NCBI RefSeq assembly: GCF_001557535.2
Contig: NZ_CP014309.1
Location: 620,001 to 684,000 of the forward strand
DNA from: Burkholderia sp. PAMC 26561
GTDB lineage: Bacteria; Pseudomonadota; Gammaproteobacteria; Burkholderiales; Burkholderiaceae
Length of the DNA: 64,000 nt
Reading direction: 5' to 3'
This document shows, piece by piece, positions 1-8,869 of the stretch (its first letter is position 1; the number at the start of each line of letters is the position of its first letter). A model generated the notes under the pieces. The model was not told the DNA's origin and made no database searches. It was given only the letters and a program-made list of their open reading frames with translations. Made by a program: the position numbers and the translations under genes.

Positions 1-2
1 CC

Positions 3-215
3 GTCGTGGTTGGTGCCATTGAAGCCTTTGGACTGATTACCCGCTATCTCGATCTGCACGGCAGATTCTGGGACGCGATTTCAAGTCTCAACGATCACTC
101 AGAAGCAATCGGCTATGCGGTCGTCGGCGTTTTCGCCGCGACGTGGGCCGGCTGGGCTGCCTTCGCCAGATGGAAGCAGGCCGGCGTTCGCAACAATACC
201 GGCAGTGTTGCTTAA
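3..215 (+). CDS. C-terminal end of a nickel/cobalt permease (NiCoT, HoxN/HupN-like), 5' end outside window
   Basis: The reading frame is open from the window edge and ends at TAA 213-215, so only about 70 C-terminal residues are visible. They contain a hydrophobic helix (IGYAVVGVFAATWAGWAAF) and the motif IEAFGLI followed by a FWDAISSLND-like loop. This order is what I expect at the end of HoxN/HupN/NixA-type Ni2+/Co2+ inner-membrane transporters. The tail is short and basic. The next gene starts 71 bases downstream on the same strand, but nothing links the two functions. The family call rests on a short segment; another multi-spanning permease family cannot be excluded. Confidence 0.62.
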   Translation, partial: VVVGAIEAFGLITRYLDLHGRFWDAISSLNDHSEAIGYAVVGVFAATWAGWAAFARWKQAGVRNNTGSVA

Positions 216-286
216 TCATTTAGTCAGTACGCTCATCTTCCACGCATGCAAACCCACATCAACCTGTCTTTATCAGGACCCGCGAC

Positions 287-1630
287 ATGAGCCATGGAAT
301 TGCAAGAATCGCACTGGTCGCAATTCTAAGCGGATGTCTTGCCGCATGCGGCGCGACCTCCACTGTGCCGGAAACAACCGGATTCGGTCCCGCACCGCCT
401 CTGCCCGCTCCCGCGAAATCAATAATCACGACGGTCAATATCGCACCTGTCAGAAGCTTCAGCCAAGCGGATCGTCCAAAGGCAACGGCGGGATTCACCG
501 TCAACGCATACGCGCGTGACCTCAATCACCCTCGCTGGCTGTACGTGCTTCCGAACGGCGACGTGCTCGTTGCCGAAGCTGACGCGCCAGAGGTACACGA
601 TCAGACAGGCGGACCGATCAAACGGTTCACGGCGTGGGTCAGAAAGCAGGTCATGAAACGCGCGGGCGCAGGCGTACCGAGCCCCGACAAAATCATCCTG
701 TTGCGCAAGGCGAGCGAGAGCGGCGAACCCGCGACCAAGACCGTCCTGATCGAGAACCTCCATTCGCCGTTCGGCATGGCGTTGGTCGGCAACGATCTGT
801 ACATAGCTGACACAGATGCCCTTCTGCGGTTTCCCTATGTCGCGGGCGAAACTATGATCCATAGCCCGGGCGTAAAGGTAGCTGAGCTGCCGGCCGGTCC
901 GATCGATCATCACTGGACAAAAAATATCATCGCAAGCGCGGACAACGCTCACTTGTTCATCACGGTCGGCTCGAACAGCAATGCCGCTGAAAACGGTATC
1001 GATGTGGAATCGGACCGTGCACGAATTCTCATTTTTGATATCAAGACAGGGACTATGCGTCCCTTCGCGACCGGTTTGCGCAATGCAAATGGGCTCGCAT
1101 GGCAACCCCAAACCGGCGAGTTGTGGACCGCCGTCAACGAACGCGACGATCTCGGCAACGACCTGGTTCCTGACTATATGACCGCAGTACACGAGGGCGC
1201 CTTTTACGGATGGCCCTATAGCTATTATGGTTCGCATGTGGACCAACGGGTGCAACCGCAGCGGCCCGATCTCGTGGCGACAGCCGTCGTTCCAGACTAC
1301 GCATTAGGCAACCATACGGCCTCGCTTGGCCTTGTTTTCTATAAAGGATCATTGTTTCCGGATCACTACCGGAACGGCGCTTTCGTCGGGCAGCATGGCT
1401 CCTGGAACCGCAAACCTCGCACAGGATACAAAGTGGTTTTCGTGCCGTTCGCCAATGGAAGACCGTCGGGTCCTCCCGAAGATTTCCTTGATGGCTTCCT
1501 CGATTCAGAAGGTCATGCGAAAGGACGGCCCGTTGGCGTCGTTGTCGATAAAGACGGCGCCTTGCTAGTCGCGGACGATGTCGGCAACGCGATATGGCGC
1601 GTTGCCCCGGGAAAAAAGAACGCTCCATAA
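287..1630 (+). CDS. PQQ-dependent sugar dehydrogenase-like lipoprotein (L-sorbosone dehydrogenase family)
   Basis: 447 residues. The N-terminus is a lipoprotein signal: basic start, hydrophobic stretch, lipobox LAAC with the Cys at residue 21, followed by a Pro/Ala-rich linker to about residue 60. The rest is a beta-propeller of the soluble PQQ glucose/sorbosone dehydrogenase type, with recognisable blade motifs: FTVNAYARDLNHPRWLYVLP, NGDVLVAEAD, LHSPFGMALVG, ATGLRNANGLAWQP, ELWTAVNERDDLGNDLVPDY and GAFYGWPYSYYG. Members oxidise sugars or aldehydes in the periplasm with PQQ, passing electrons to a membrane acceptor. No pqq biosynthesis gene is nearby, so cofactor use is inferred from family. 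ATG start; the upstream CAGGACCC is a weak ribosome site. Confidence 0.8.
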   Translation: MSHGIARIALVAILSGCLAACGATSTVPETTGFGPAPPLPAPAKSIITTVNIAPVRSFSQADRPKATAGFTVNAYARDLNHPRWLYVLPNGDVLVAEADAPEVHDQTGGPIKRFTAWVRKQVMKRAGAGVPSPDKIILLRKASESGEPATKTVLIENLHSPFGMALVGNDLYIADTDALLRFPYVAGETMIHSPGVKVAELPAGPIDHHWTKNIIASADNAHLFITVGSNSNAAENGIDVESDRARILIFDIKTGTMRPFATGLRNANGLAWQPQTGELWTAVNERDDLGNDLVPDYMTAVHEGAFYGWPYSYYGSHVDQRVQPQRPDLVATAVVPDYALGNHTASLGLVFYKGSLFPDHYRNGAFVGQHGSWNRKPRTGYKVVFVPFANGRPSGPPEDFLDGFLDSEGHAKGRPVGVVVDKDGALLVADDVGNAIWRVAPGKKNAP

Positions 1631-1691
1631 ATTTGTCTTTATTGGTGGTTCTCAGGGCTTGGCCAGCCTGACAACGGCCCGTCCAATGGAG

Positions 1692-2813
1692 TTATTTCGA
1701 GAGCAAGCTTCCCAATTTGCGCCCGATGCCTTCTACGGCCTGCGTTGCCCCTTTCACTATCCCGCTGGCTCCCGAAGCCACCGCATTGGGAAAGCCTTTC
1801 ATGATTTCCGCGCCCACGCTCTGTGTCAGGGAAAAATGAGGGTCGCGAAGGTTGCCATCCAGTTCAAACTTGAGCTTGATGGTTCCTGAAGAGTCTTTAA
1901 GCGCCGCTACGGCTGATTTCGCTGGCACGGACGCGATGGTATCGCCCGCTTTTTTGCTTTGTGCGAGTTCTAGATTCTTGAGAACGACGGAGCCGGGGGC
2001 ACGGATACGTCCGTTTTGAATGGTCGCGTCCAATGCGAGATCGATCGTTCCGCCGCGCGCCTTCGCCGTGCTGCCTGCCTCCCTGATTAGATAGGGGTCA
2101 AACAAGGTGATATCGACGTTGCGCAGGTGCGTTTGCAATCGCGAGTCGCTGTTCGCAAGGATGATCGACCCCTTGCTCGACACTACCCCTTCGTGCGACG
2201 GCCCGTGCAAAGAACCCGTTAGTTCAATGATCGTAGGATTTGACAGATCGGGAAGGCGTAAATGACGCACTTCACCGCCGGCGTTCGTGATCACGATGCG
2301 GTAGGGTGGCGTTCGAATTGTCTCATCAACAAGATCAACGGTGCCGTTGCGGAGCACGATATAGTCGATCAGCTTGTCGGCGTTCGCGCGCTTGGCTGCT
2401 GCACAGGACTGCCCATCCGCTTCCCGCTCTTCGGACGTGAAGCGCGGCAACACGCGAAGGCTACCGTTACGCGCCCGAACAACTGATAAATAGTATTGAT
2501 CGACGAAGACGTACTCAGCGTGAACGCTGGGCGTAAAAATCGTTCGCCATTCGAGTTTTATTGCCGCGTGTTCCGCACGAAACAAATCCTTTGTAGGCCA
2601 TTCTCGTGGAGCGCGTAACTCGACGCGCTTAAGCGTGACGGTGAAAAATCCCACGTCGATGCGCTCCGCGGACCCGTTGGGACCTAGTAACTCGGCCACT
2701 TGTAGTTTGAGTTCGTGCACCATGACGCCCCAACCGCCTACGATAACCAGAGCAATACACGCTAGCAGTATGGCAATACGGTGGGACCATCTCGCCTGTT
2801 TGAATGCAGCCAT
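1692..2813 (-). CDS. DUF748/AsmA-like membrane-anchored protein
   Basis: 373 residues. One N-terminal transmembrane helix (about 13-33, IAILLACIALVIVGGWGVMV) precedes a long soluble region rich in beta-strand patterns. Phrases such as RIDVGFFTVTLKRVELRAP, FRAEHAAIKLEWRTIF and VFVDQYYLSVVRARNGSLRV are typical of DUF748/AsmA-like proteins, which sit in the inner membrane facing the periplasm and are linked to envelope or lipid handling. The C-terminal part has the motif TIKLKFELDGNLRDPHFSLT followed by a Gly/Ala-rich tail (VASGASGIVKGATQAVEGIG). Convergent with the sugar dehydrogenase gene, 61 bases apart. Specific function unknown. Confidence 0.6.
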   Translation of the reverse strand: MAAFKQARWSHRIAILLACIALVIVGGWGVMVHELKLQVAELLGPNGSAERIDVGFFTVTLKRVELRAPREWPTKDLFRAEHAAIKLEWRTIFTPSVHAEYVFVDQYYLSVVRARNGSLRVLPRFTSEEREADGQSCAAAKRANADKLIDYIVLRNGTVDLVDETIRTPPYRIVITNAGGEVRHLRLPDLSNPTIIELTGSLHGPSHEGVVSSKGSIILANSDSRLQTHLRNVDITLFDPYLIREAGSTAKARGGTIDLALDATIQNGRIRAPGSVVLKNLELAQSKKAGDTIASVPAKSAVAALKDSSGTIKLKFELDGNLRDPHFSLTQSVGAEIMKGFPNAVASGASGIVKGATQAVEGIGRKLGSLLSK

Positions 2814-2970
2814 GAACTTTCCTTGACGCCTCCACTGTCACCCTGGCAGGTCACGTGCCCAGGTAGCTTCGAGATAATCCAAAAAATGACGGGGCGTGCA
2901 ACCGTATCCAAGGACCACTCACTTGGATGTACCGAGTATGACTCTTCTCCTGAGAAAGTTCCCTGCTTAT

Positions 2971-3286
2971 TTACTTGCTGATCTCGGCTTTCGCGGTGTT
3001 GACGCTGAACTTGGCCCGGTACAGTTGATTGACCGTGGCAAACACAAGACGTTGACCAACCCACAGCGGCGCTGGCTCAAGCGACGCCAGGCAATTGAAC
3101 CGATCATTGACCACGTGAAGCAAGACCATGGCATGCGACGTTGTTGGCTTAAAGGACAAAGCGGCGATGCGCTGCATGCGGTGTTGTGCGCGACAGGCAG
3201 GCCGCCGCCCTGCGGCACGTCCAATCGACGAGGTCTCGCATTGGTGCCGCATGCCAAGGTGCACGGATGCAACGAGTCCGAAAGCC
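2971..3286 (+). pseudogene. IS5-family transposase, C-terminal fragment, frameshifted
   Basis: About 75 residues in one frame match the C-terminal catalytic part of IS5-type DDE transposases: LADLGFRG (DDE aspartate region), then LTNPQRRWLKRRQAIEPIID, HGMRRCWLKG and GDALHAVLCA. After 3195 the frame breaks. The expected continuation (AAGFNLRWLLR-like) is not present in frame; residual similarity continues in another frame to about 3280. The 5' half of the transposase and the left inverted repeat are missing. Directly downstream, at 3287, begins the end of a different IS (IS701-like), which probably truncated this one. Confidence 0.7.
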
Positions 3287-3303
3287 CTAGTACTACTGTG
3301 TTA

Positions 3304-4126
3304 GTGCGACGTGAAGTCGCGTAGAAGATTGTTTCATCTAGCTTCGGCCGGAAGGAAACCGATTGTGCCTTCAATCGTAACCTACCGGTGCATGCGGAAT
3401 TGGTAATAGCTCCGGGTGAAGCCACTGGGACAATGTAACTCGCTCATCGAGCGGCGGTGATCTCGTGAGAGAGAGCCGTTGTCTGCCAGCGCCAAGGCGG
3501 ATCGGGTGCTAGGTTGGGCAGTATGGTTAGCAGAAGCGAACTGCTGATAAACGTCGTCATGGTATGCAAGCCAAAGGCGCTGTTAGGCTTGAGCCAAAAA
3601 GGCAAGCAGTCGGATGCTCCGTTTGACACTCGGTGCACGCGGACAAACATGACTGCCGGCGAAAAGGCAGAACCTGCCCGCTCTTGTCTTTTACGTGGAA
3701 CACGGTAAGCCCAAGTGTCCGCCCACGCCAGTGTTTCGGTTAAGGCAGGTGACCTGCAAGGGAAGCTGTTGGACAAGTGGGTATGAGAACGCGGAAAAAT
3801 CGAAGGGTGGCTAGTAATAGGGCACATAGGGGTCCAAATTTGCCCTGATCTGAAAAAATGCAGACTTCCGTGTGGTGCAGTTGTCGTAGGTCCATGTTTG
3901 CGGTTCATAGAGGGGAAGCTTGTGGGTGACCATTGCAAAATCGCCCAGGGCTCCTCGCCTCAGCGATGAGGCGAATCAACAATATGATCGCCTGCGAAGG
4001 GCTCGTGCGTTGCGACGGGACCGGCGTCACAGGACGCTTAATGCTGTGCGCGAGCGGAGTGCGGTGAAAGTCGCACGCTCCGTTCTTCGGTGGCCCTATA
4101 CCCGGAAGGGTGAGGGGCTACCATCT
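3304..4126 (+). ncRNA. ORF-less group II intron
   Basis: The 5' end is GTGCGAC, matching the group II GUGYG consensus. Domain I-like stretches follow: GGAAGGAAACCG near 3350 and GGAACACGGTAAGCCC near 3696. Domain V is complete at 4052-4085, followed by a domain VI hairpin with a candidate branch-point A at 4112. No intron-encoded protein (reverse transcriptase/maturase) is present; total length is about 823 bases. Candidate EBS1 TGACAC at 3624-3629 can pair with the six bases before the insertion point (GTGTTA, one G-U pair) and pairs perfectly with the GTGTCA of the undisturbed IS701 end. The 5' border is firm; the 3' border is uncertain by about 3 bases. Splicing would need a maturase in trans. 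Confidence 0.72.
4052..4085 (+). ncRNA. Group II intron domain V
   Basis: Exactly 34 bases, the canonical domain V length. Bases 1-8 pair with 27-34; a two-base bulge (CG, 4076-4077) follows; then a six-pair helix capped by a GAAA tetraloop (4066-4069). The AGC catalytic triad is at 4053-4055. Every pair in the expected fold can form, so this catalytic element is not degraded. Domain VI follows at about 4088-4122 (GGTGGCCC pairing with GGGCTACC). Confidence 0.85.
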
Positions 4127-4245
4127 TAAAACCATAGGGAGCAGCGCAGCAACGCGGACATCTCTGAAATCGCTTGAAGATGTTGGCAATTCGGCGGCGC
4201 AGTCTTGCGATCGAATCAGGCACGTGTCGCTGCATGCGCACGTCT

Positions 4246-4850
4246 CGAAAGCCACGCATCGACGCTTGCGTTCACGTGTCAGTTGATGATTGTTCTCAAC
4301 CCGGTTGTTTAATTTGGGCTGCCGCCTTGACGAACATGTGCTTTGCCTTCGCAAGTTCCAGGATTTCGACTTTTGCCGCCGGACAGCTGCGCAATTGATC
4401 GGTGACGATCTTACGCGACACCGCTTGCAAACGCAGCACTCGCTTCAAGAAGCGTTTTGCGGCAGCCTTGTCGCGCCGCTTTTGCACCAGGATGTCGAGT
4501 TCGGCGCCATGCTCGTCTACCGCACGCCACAGCAGGTACGGCTGGCCACGCAGGGTGACAAGTATCACGTCAATGTGCCACGTACTACTGGGCTTGCGCC
4601 GCGCGGCTTCGACTCGGTGAGCAAAGCCTTACCGAAGTTGTCGCACCAGGACGGATCGTCTCGTAGGTCACGATCACCCCGCGCTCGAAGAGCAGTTCAT
4701 CGATGTCACGCAAGCTCAACTGGAAGCGGAAATACCAGCGCACCGCCCAACTGAAGACCTCGGCTGGAAAACGGTAACCACGATAGAGCAATTTCGATTT
4801 CTTCATCGCGACATCTAACTTGACCGACCCAACAACCTGACAATGCCTCC
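4246..4850 (-). pseudogene. IS6-family transposase pseudogene, C-terminally truncated
   Basis: Reading from 4806 leftward: MKKSKLLYRGYRFPAEVFSW, AVRWYFRFQLSLRDIDELLF and ERGVIVTYETIR are the N-terminus of an IS6-family DDE transposase. Around 4650 the frame shifts, continuing as FGKAFAHRVEAARRK, then VDEHGAELDILVQKRRDKAA and KRFLKRVL in a second frame, and NNRVENNHQLTRERKRR in a third. The gene stops at about 4246, where IS701-like sequence begins. The left end GGCATTGTCAGG (complement of about 4836-4847) resembles that of the second IS6 relic at 55852. At least two frameshifts make it non-functional. Confidence 0.75.
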
Positions 4851-4945
4851 GCGCGAAATCCGCCGCATCGCAGTATTAACCATTCACGACTCCCGCGCTC
4901 GAGAGTCTGCTTAAATCGACAACACCGAAAGCAGATCAACCGTAA

Positions 4946-6003
4946 TCACGCAGCGACGAGCTTGCACGATTTCACTGGCAAATCCACGATCACGTGCGCG
5001 CCGAGGATAAGACCGGGGGTTGTGCAAGACGTAGTCGCCGCCGTGAACACGACCCCGGCGCAATCGACGGTGGCCTCAAGCGACGCACCGACATCGCGAA
5101 TGAACGTGACGCGGCCTTCCAGCCGATTTGGACCACACGATTCCGAATTGCTTCGCAGGCGGACGTCCTCGGGTCGGATGAGCAACCTGAGCGATGACGC
5201 GCCTGCTGGCACGACGTTATTCACCACGACCGGTTGTCCTCCTGTTAGCCGCACAGTGCCAGGCGTGTCAGCCGTGACCGGCAGCAGATTTCCTAGACCG
5301 ATGAAATCAGCCACGAACTCGTTAACCGGATTCCGATAGATATCGAGCGGGCTACCGATCTGCGCGATGCGCCCTCCCCCATGACGACGATCTGGTCGGC
5401 CATTGTCATTGCTTCACGCTGATCGTGCGTGACCATGATCATCGAAATACCCAGGCGTTGCTGGAGTCGGCGGATCTCAATTTGCATGGCTTCGCGCAGT
5501 TTTGCGTCGAGCGCGGAAAGCGGTTCGTCAAGCAGCAACAGACGCGGCGACGACGCGATCGCGCGGGCAATTGCAACGCGCTGCCGCTGACCGCCGGACA
5601 GTTGCGCCACAGGTCTTTGCGCCATATGTGGCAGCTGAATCATTTCCAGCATCTCGTTCACACGCTGCGTTTGCGCTGCTTTGTCGAGCTTACGCAGTCG
5701 CAACGGATAGGCAATGTTCGCCGCTACCGTCATGTGTGGAAAAAGCGCGAGTGATTGAAAGACCATGCCAAAATTGCGGCGATTCGCGGGAACATTCGTG
5801 ATCTCGCGGTCACCGAAACGTAGACTACCTTCGTCGGGAGTATCGAGGCCCGCAATCAGACGCAGCAAGGTTGTCTTGCCGCACCCTGACGGGCCAAGAA
5901 AACAGACGAGCTTGCCATCTGGAAGGTTCAGGTTGATGTCATCAAGCGCAGTAGCCGCGCCGAAATACTTCGATACATGCTGAATATTTAGATCGCTCAT
6001 CAC
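4946..6003 (-). pseudogene. Polyamine-type ABC importer ATPase (PotA-like) with a one-base frameshift
   Basis: The N-terminal ~212 residues form a complete ABC ATPase: Walker A GPSGCGKTT, Q-loop FGMVFQSLALFPHM, signature LSGGQRQRVAIARA, Walker B LLLLDEPLSALD, H-loop MVTHDQREAM. At about 5375 the frame breaks in a G-rich run (GTCATGGGGGAGGGCGC on the minus strand). Adding one G restores MGEGRIAQIGSPLDIYRNPV and the C-terminal TOBE region (RPEDVRLRSNSESCG, ending KLVAA at 4946). The whole would be about 350 residues, normal for PotA/FbpC-type subunits. Start at 6000 (MSDLN) or 6003. Last gene of the importer operon. It is either a true loss of the regulatory domain or a homopolymer sequencing error. 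Confidence 0.85.
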
Positions 6004-6030
6004 GGCCTCCTGGATGAAAGTGGCATTGAG

Positions 6031-6870
6031 TCAGATCGCGACACCGGCATCGCCGACCAGTTTTTCAAGGAGCCAGATCAGCGCGAAATCGATCAGCACG
6101 ATGAAAACTGCAAATGAAAAAACTGTCGGATCCAGAGACGAAACCGTACGGCTGTAGAGCCAGACGGGCAGCGTCATCGTGTCGATGTTGTATAGAAAGA
6201 ATGTCACCGTGAATTCGTTGAACGACACGATGAATGCGAATAACATGCCAGCGAGAATGCCGGGGCGCATTAGAGGCAGGATCACATCGACTAACGCACG
6301 CAGCGGCGATGCGCCCATAACCGTGGCCGCCTCCTCGAATTCGGCGCCGATATTTGCCACCGATGCCGCACAATTCTTCACCGTGAAGGGCAACGCCAGA
6401 ATCACATGCGCGATGATGAGCCGGCCAATGCCCAGCTCAACCGGGAGGGCATTGAACACGAGCAGGAGCGAGAGTCCCAGCATGACCATCGGATAGACGA
6501 GCGGCATCGCAACCAGTTGCTCGACTAGATCCTTGCCGCGAAAGGTGTAGCGGTTCAATGCGTACGCGGCAGGTACGGACACCACAATTGCAATGATCAT
6601 GGTTGATACCGCGACTGTTAAGCTCGTGCGCAGCGCTTCGCCGATTGACAGAACATCGGTAGCATCCGGTGAGACAAAGGTTTGCCACGCAGCGCGATAC
6701 CACTTGAAACTAAATTCGGCAGGCGGAAATTGGAGCGTGCCGGAGACGCCGAAGGACATCACGATCATCGTGAGGATTGGCGCCGCGGCCAGAAAGAGTA
6801 CGATCGTGGCAAACACGCTGGTCGCGCGCCCCAGTTCCCCAGGCAGGCGGCGGGAGAGCAACACGCTCAC
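6031..6870 (-). CDS. ABC transporter permease, polyamine/putrescine type (PotC-like)
   Basis: 279 residues, about six transmembrane helices. The EAA-type cytoplasmic loop that contacts the ATPase is seen as EEAATVMGASPLRALVDVIL, with LMRPGILAGMLFAFIVSFNE after it. The length and the LPFTVKNCAASV segment match the second permease of spermidine/putrescine-type importers. The GTG start overlaps the stop of the upstream permease (GTGA, 6867-6870), so translation is probably coupled. The ATPase gene begins 27 bases downstream. Confidence 0.85.
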   Translation of the reverse strand: MSVLLSRRLPGELGRATSVFATIVLFLAAAPILTMIVMSFGVSGTLQFPPAEFSFKWYRAAWQTFVSPDATDVLSIGEALRTSLTVAVSTMIIAIVVSVPAAYALNRYTFRGKDLVEQLVAMPLVYPMVMLGLSLLLVFNALPVELGIGRLIIAHVILALPFTVKNCAASVANIGAEFEEAATVMGASPLRALVDVILPLMRPGILAGMLFAFIVSFNEFTVTFFLYNIDTMTLPVWLYSRTVSSLDPTVFSFAVFIVLIDFALIWLLEKLVGDAGVAI

Positions 6871-7778
6871 CGGTCGACTCCGAGCCAGCCGTGAACACGC
6901 CTGGCCAAGCGCCGCGAAGACGACGCCACGGCGAGCGCGACGACCATCAGAGCAACGCCCGATGCAGACGCACCTGGCCAGTTCAGCAGCGGTGCAACCT
7001 GATCGTGCACGAGCAGCGCGAGCATTGGTACGCGCCGGCCTCCGAGCAACAACGGTACAGCGAACGCGCTCATGTTATATGCGAATACGAGCATCGCGCC
7101 TGAAACAAGGCCCGGCGCAGCGAGCGGCAAAATAATATCGCGAAGGACTTGCAGGCGGCTCGCACCCAATGTGGCAGCCGCTTCTTCATACGACCTCGAA
7201 ATTGCTTTGAACGCGCTCGACAACGGCAGAACGGCCAGCGGAAACGCAGTCTGAATCAACCCGAGCAAGACGCCTTGCTCGCGATACAACCATAGCAACG
7301 GCCGATGTGTGATGTGCAGCGCCATCAGCAAGCGGTTTAGTAATCCCGCCGGCCCAAGAATTACGAGCCAGCCATAGCCTTGCAGAAGCAGGTTCACGAG
7401 CAACGGCAGCAGGACGCCGGCCAACAGCAGACGTCGCGCGATGCGCGATTCGACGCGCGACATGGCGAGCGCGACGGGTACCGCCAGGAGCACGGCTATC
7501 ACCGTACTTTCAGCGGCGAGCCGCACAGTGAGCCACATCGACCGCATAAAGTAGGGTTCGGCCAGCGCTATATAATTTTCCAGCGTGAAACCATGCCCGT
7601 CTTCCGCGCGTACGCCGAAACTCATGCGCACCACGACAAGTGCTGCGGCGAGCAGCACGGCGAGGAATAGCAGGATCGGCATCAGCAGCAGCCACGCGCG
7701 CCTGTTGGACGCGGACGCGCTCATCTGCGCCGTCCGGCGCGCGATAGATAGCTCAGCGCGAGACGGCGCCGCCGTCAT
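6867..7778 (-). CDS. ABC transporter permease, polyamine/putrescine type (PotB-like)
   Basis: 303 residues from the ATG at 7778 (MTAAPSRAEL). The start is chosen because it forms an ATGA overlap with the stop of the binding-protein gene; an in-frame ATG 33 bases further upstream would give 314 residues. Hydrophobic helices start at about residue 30 (AWLLLMPILLFLAVLLAAAL). The EAA loop is EEAAATLGASRLQVLRDIIL, followed by LAAPGLVSGAMLVFAYNMSA. It pairs with the downstream permease to form the membrane channel. Family members import putrescine, spermidine or other small cations; the substrate here is not known. Confidence 0.85.
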   Translation of the reverse strand: MTAAPSRAELSIARRTAQMSASASNRRAWLLLMPILLFLAVLLAAALVVVRMSFGVRAEDGHGFTLENYIALAEPYFMRSMWLTVRLAAESTVIAVLLAVPVALAMSRVESRIARRLLLAGVLLPLLVNLLLQGYGWLVILGPAGLLNRLLMALHITHRPLLWLYREQGVLLGLIQTAFPLAVLPLSSAFKAISRSYEEAAATLGASRLQVLRDIILPLAAPGLVSGAMLVFAYNMSAFAVPLLLGGRRVPMLALLVHDQVAPLLNWPGASASGVALMVVALAVASSSRRLARRVHGWLGVDR

Positions 7779-8869
7779 GCCGAGAAAATCTCCGTATAAC
7801 GCTTGATCCAAGCTTCCTGGACGGCGGCGAGCGATTTATCGTCGTGAAGAATAGCTTTTTCCGCGATCAACTTCGGGCTTGGCACGAGCGCGAGGCTTTG
7901 CGGCGCGATCACGGCTTTCGAATTCACTGGCCCGTTCAGTACGTCGGCAGCCATCTTGCCCTGCACCCCTGCATCGAGCGAATGGTTGATAAACGCGTGG
8001 ATCAGGTCGATATCGCCGGGATGCGCCTTCGGAATCACCGTGAACATAAGTTGCGCTGCAAACCCTTCTTTCATTCCATACGTCACGCCCATCTTGTATT
8101 CGGGCTTACGAATTGCATCAGGGAAAAATGCTGGCGAATAGATGCCGCCGATATCCAAAGAGCCTGTGCGAAACAGGTCCGCCACTTGATTGGGATTCTC
8201 GCCGAGCGTCATCACGCGGTCTTTCAGCTCTGCGAGCTTCTTGAAACCTGGATCAATGTTTTGCTGAGAACCGCCCGCGAGCCGAGCAGCGATGATCGCC
8301 GTATCAACCGCTTCGACCCACTCGGGAGGCGGCAAAAAAATGCGTCCGGCGTATTTCGGGTCCCACATGACTTCGTAGCTGTTGGGCGCCTGCTTAAAGG
8401 TTGACGTGCTGTAGATCAGGCCATCGGTCCATAGCAGATAGCCTACGCCAAAGCCATTCGCGCCAGAACGATATGCCGCTGGCACGTCCTTCAGATTCGG
8501 CAGCTTCGCGGGATCCGGCATGGTCAGCAAGCCGGCATCAGCGAGACCGGATGCACCCACGCCCGCGAGCGTGATGACATCATATTGGGGCTTGTCGCCG
8601 GCCGCTTTCAGTTTAGCCACCATTCCGGAGGTGCCATCGGCGCGATCCGCGATAACTTTTGCACCGGTCTTGGCTGTGAACGTCGCAGCGATATTCTTGA
8701 GCGCCGCGAGCCCGGTGTCGTCGGACCACGTAAGGAGGCGCAGCGTCGTACCATTGAACTTCTCTGTTTGCGCGCGCGCTGAAATAAACGGTGCCGGTAA
8801 CGCCGAGACCGCAATCGCGGCACCCAGTGACTTGATGACTTGTCTTCTGCCTGGTTTAATCGATGGCAC
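7775..8869 (-). CDS. Periplasmic substrate-binding protein of ABC importer (PotD/spermidine-type)
   Basis: 364 residues. The N-terminus has a twin-arginine-like signal (GRRQVIKSLGAAIAVSALPA, cleavage after SARA, about residue 33). The mature part begins QTEKFNGTTLRLLTWSDDTG and has the bilobal binding-protein pattern: KPQYDVITLAGVGASGLADA, FGVGYLLWTDGLIYST, WDPKYAGRIFLPPPEW and AHPGDIDLIHAFINHSL, all at positions usual for PotD-like proteins. First gene of the operon, followed by two permeases and the broken ATPase. No dedicated regulator is adjacent. Confidence 0.85.
   Translation of the reverse strand: MPSIKPGRRQVIKSLGAAIAVSALPAPFISARAQTEKFNGTTLRLLTWSDDTGLAALKNIAATFTAKTGAKVIADRADGTSGMVAKLKAAGDKPQYDVITLAGVGASGLADAGLLTMPDPAKLPNLKDVPAAYRSGANGFGVGYLLWTDGLIYSTSTFKQAPNSYEVMWDPKYAGRIFLPPPEWVEAVDTAIIAARLAGGSQQNIDPGFKKLAELKDRVMTLGENPNQVADLFRTGSLDIGGIYSPAFFPDAIRKPEYKMGVTYGMKEGFAAQLMFTVIPKAHPGDIDLIHAFINHSLDAGVQGKMAADVLNGPVNSKAVIAPQSLALVPSPKLIAEKAILHDDKSLAAVQEAWIKRYTEIFSA

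Larger units (their letters stand above)
3287..4245 (-). mobile_element. IS701-like element remnant (terminal repeat and transposase C-terminus), interrupted by a group II intron
   Basis: Positions 3287-3303 carry CTAG plus TACTACTGTGTTA, nearly identical to the terminal repeat of the IS701 element at 32368-33836. Positions 4127-4245 continue that element inward in reverse orientation: TAAAAC at 4127, ACGCGGACATCTCTG near 4154, and a minus-strand stretch coding MQRHVPDSIARLRRRIA and RCPRCCAAPYGF, the transposase C-terminus. Removing 3304-4126 restores the repeat with a single base change (TGTGTTATAAAAC here, TGTGTCATAAAAC in the other copy). Only the 3' end of the IS survives; its remainder is replaced by IS6-family sequence. 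Confidence 0.75.

Noticed and set aside
3444..3938. 164-codon minus-strand ORF
   Set aside because: It lies wholly inside the group II intron RNA, has no recognisable motif, and is antisense to the folded domains.
4021..4125. tRNA- or riboswitch-like reading of the hairpins near 4050-4125
   Set aside because: The 34-base GAAA-capped hairpin and the following bulged hairpin match group II domains V and VI exactly; no cloverleaf can be formed.
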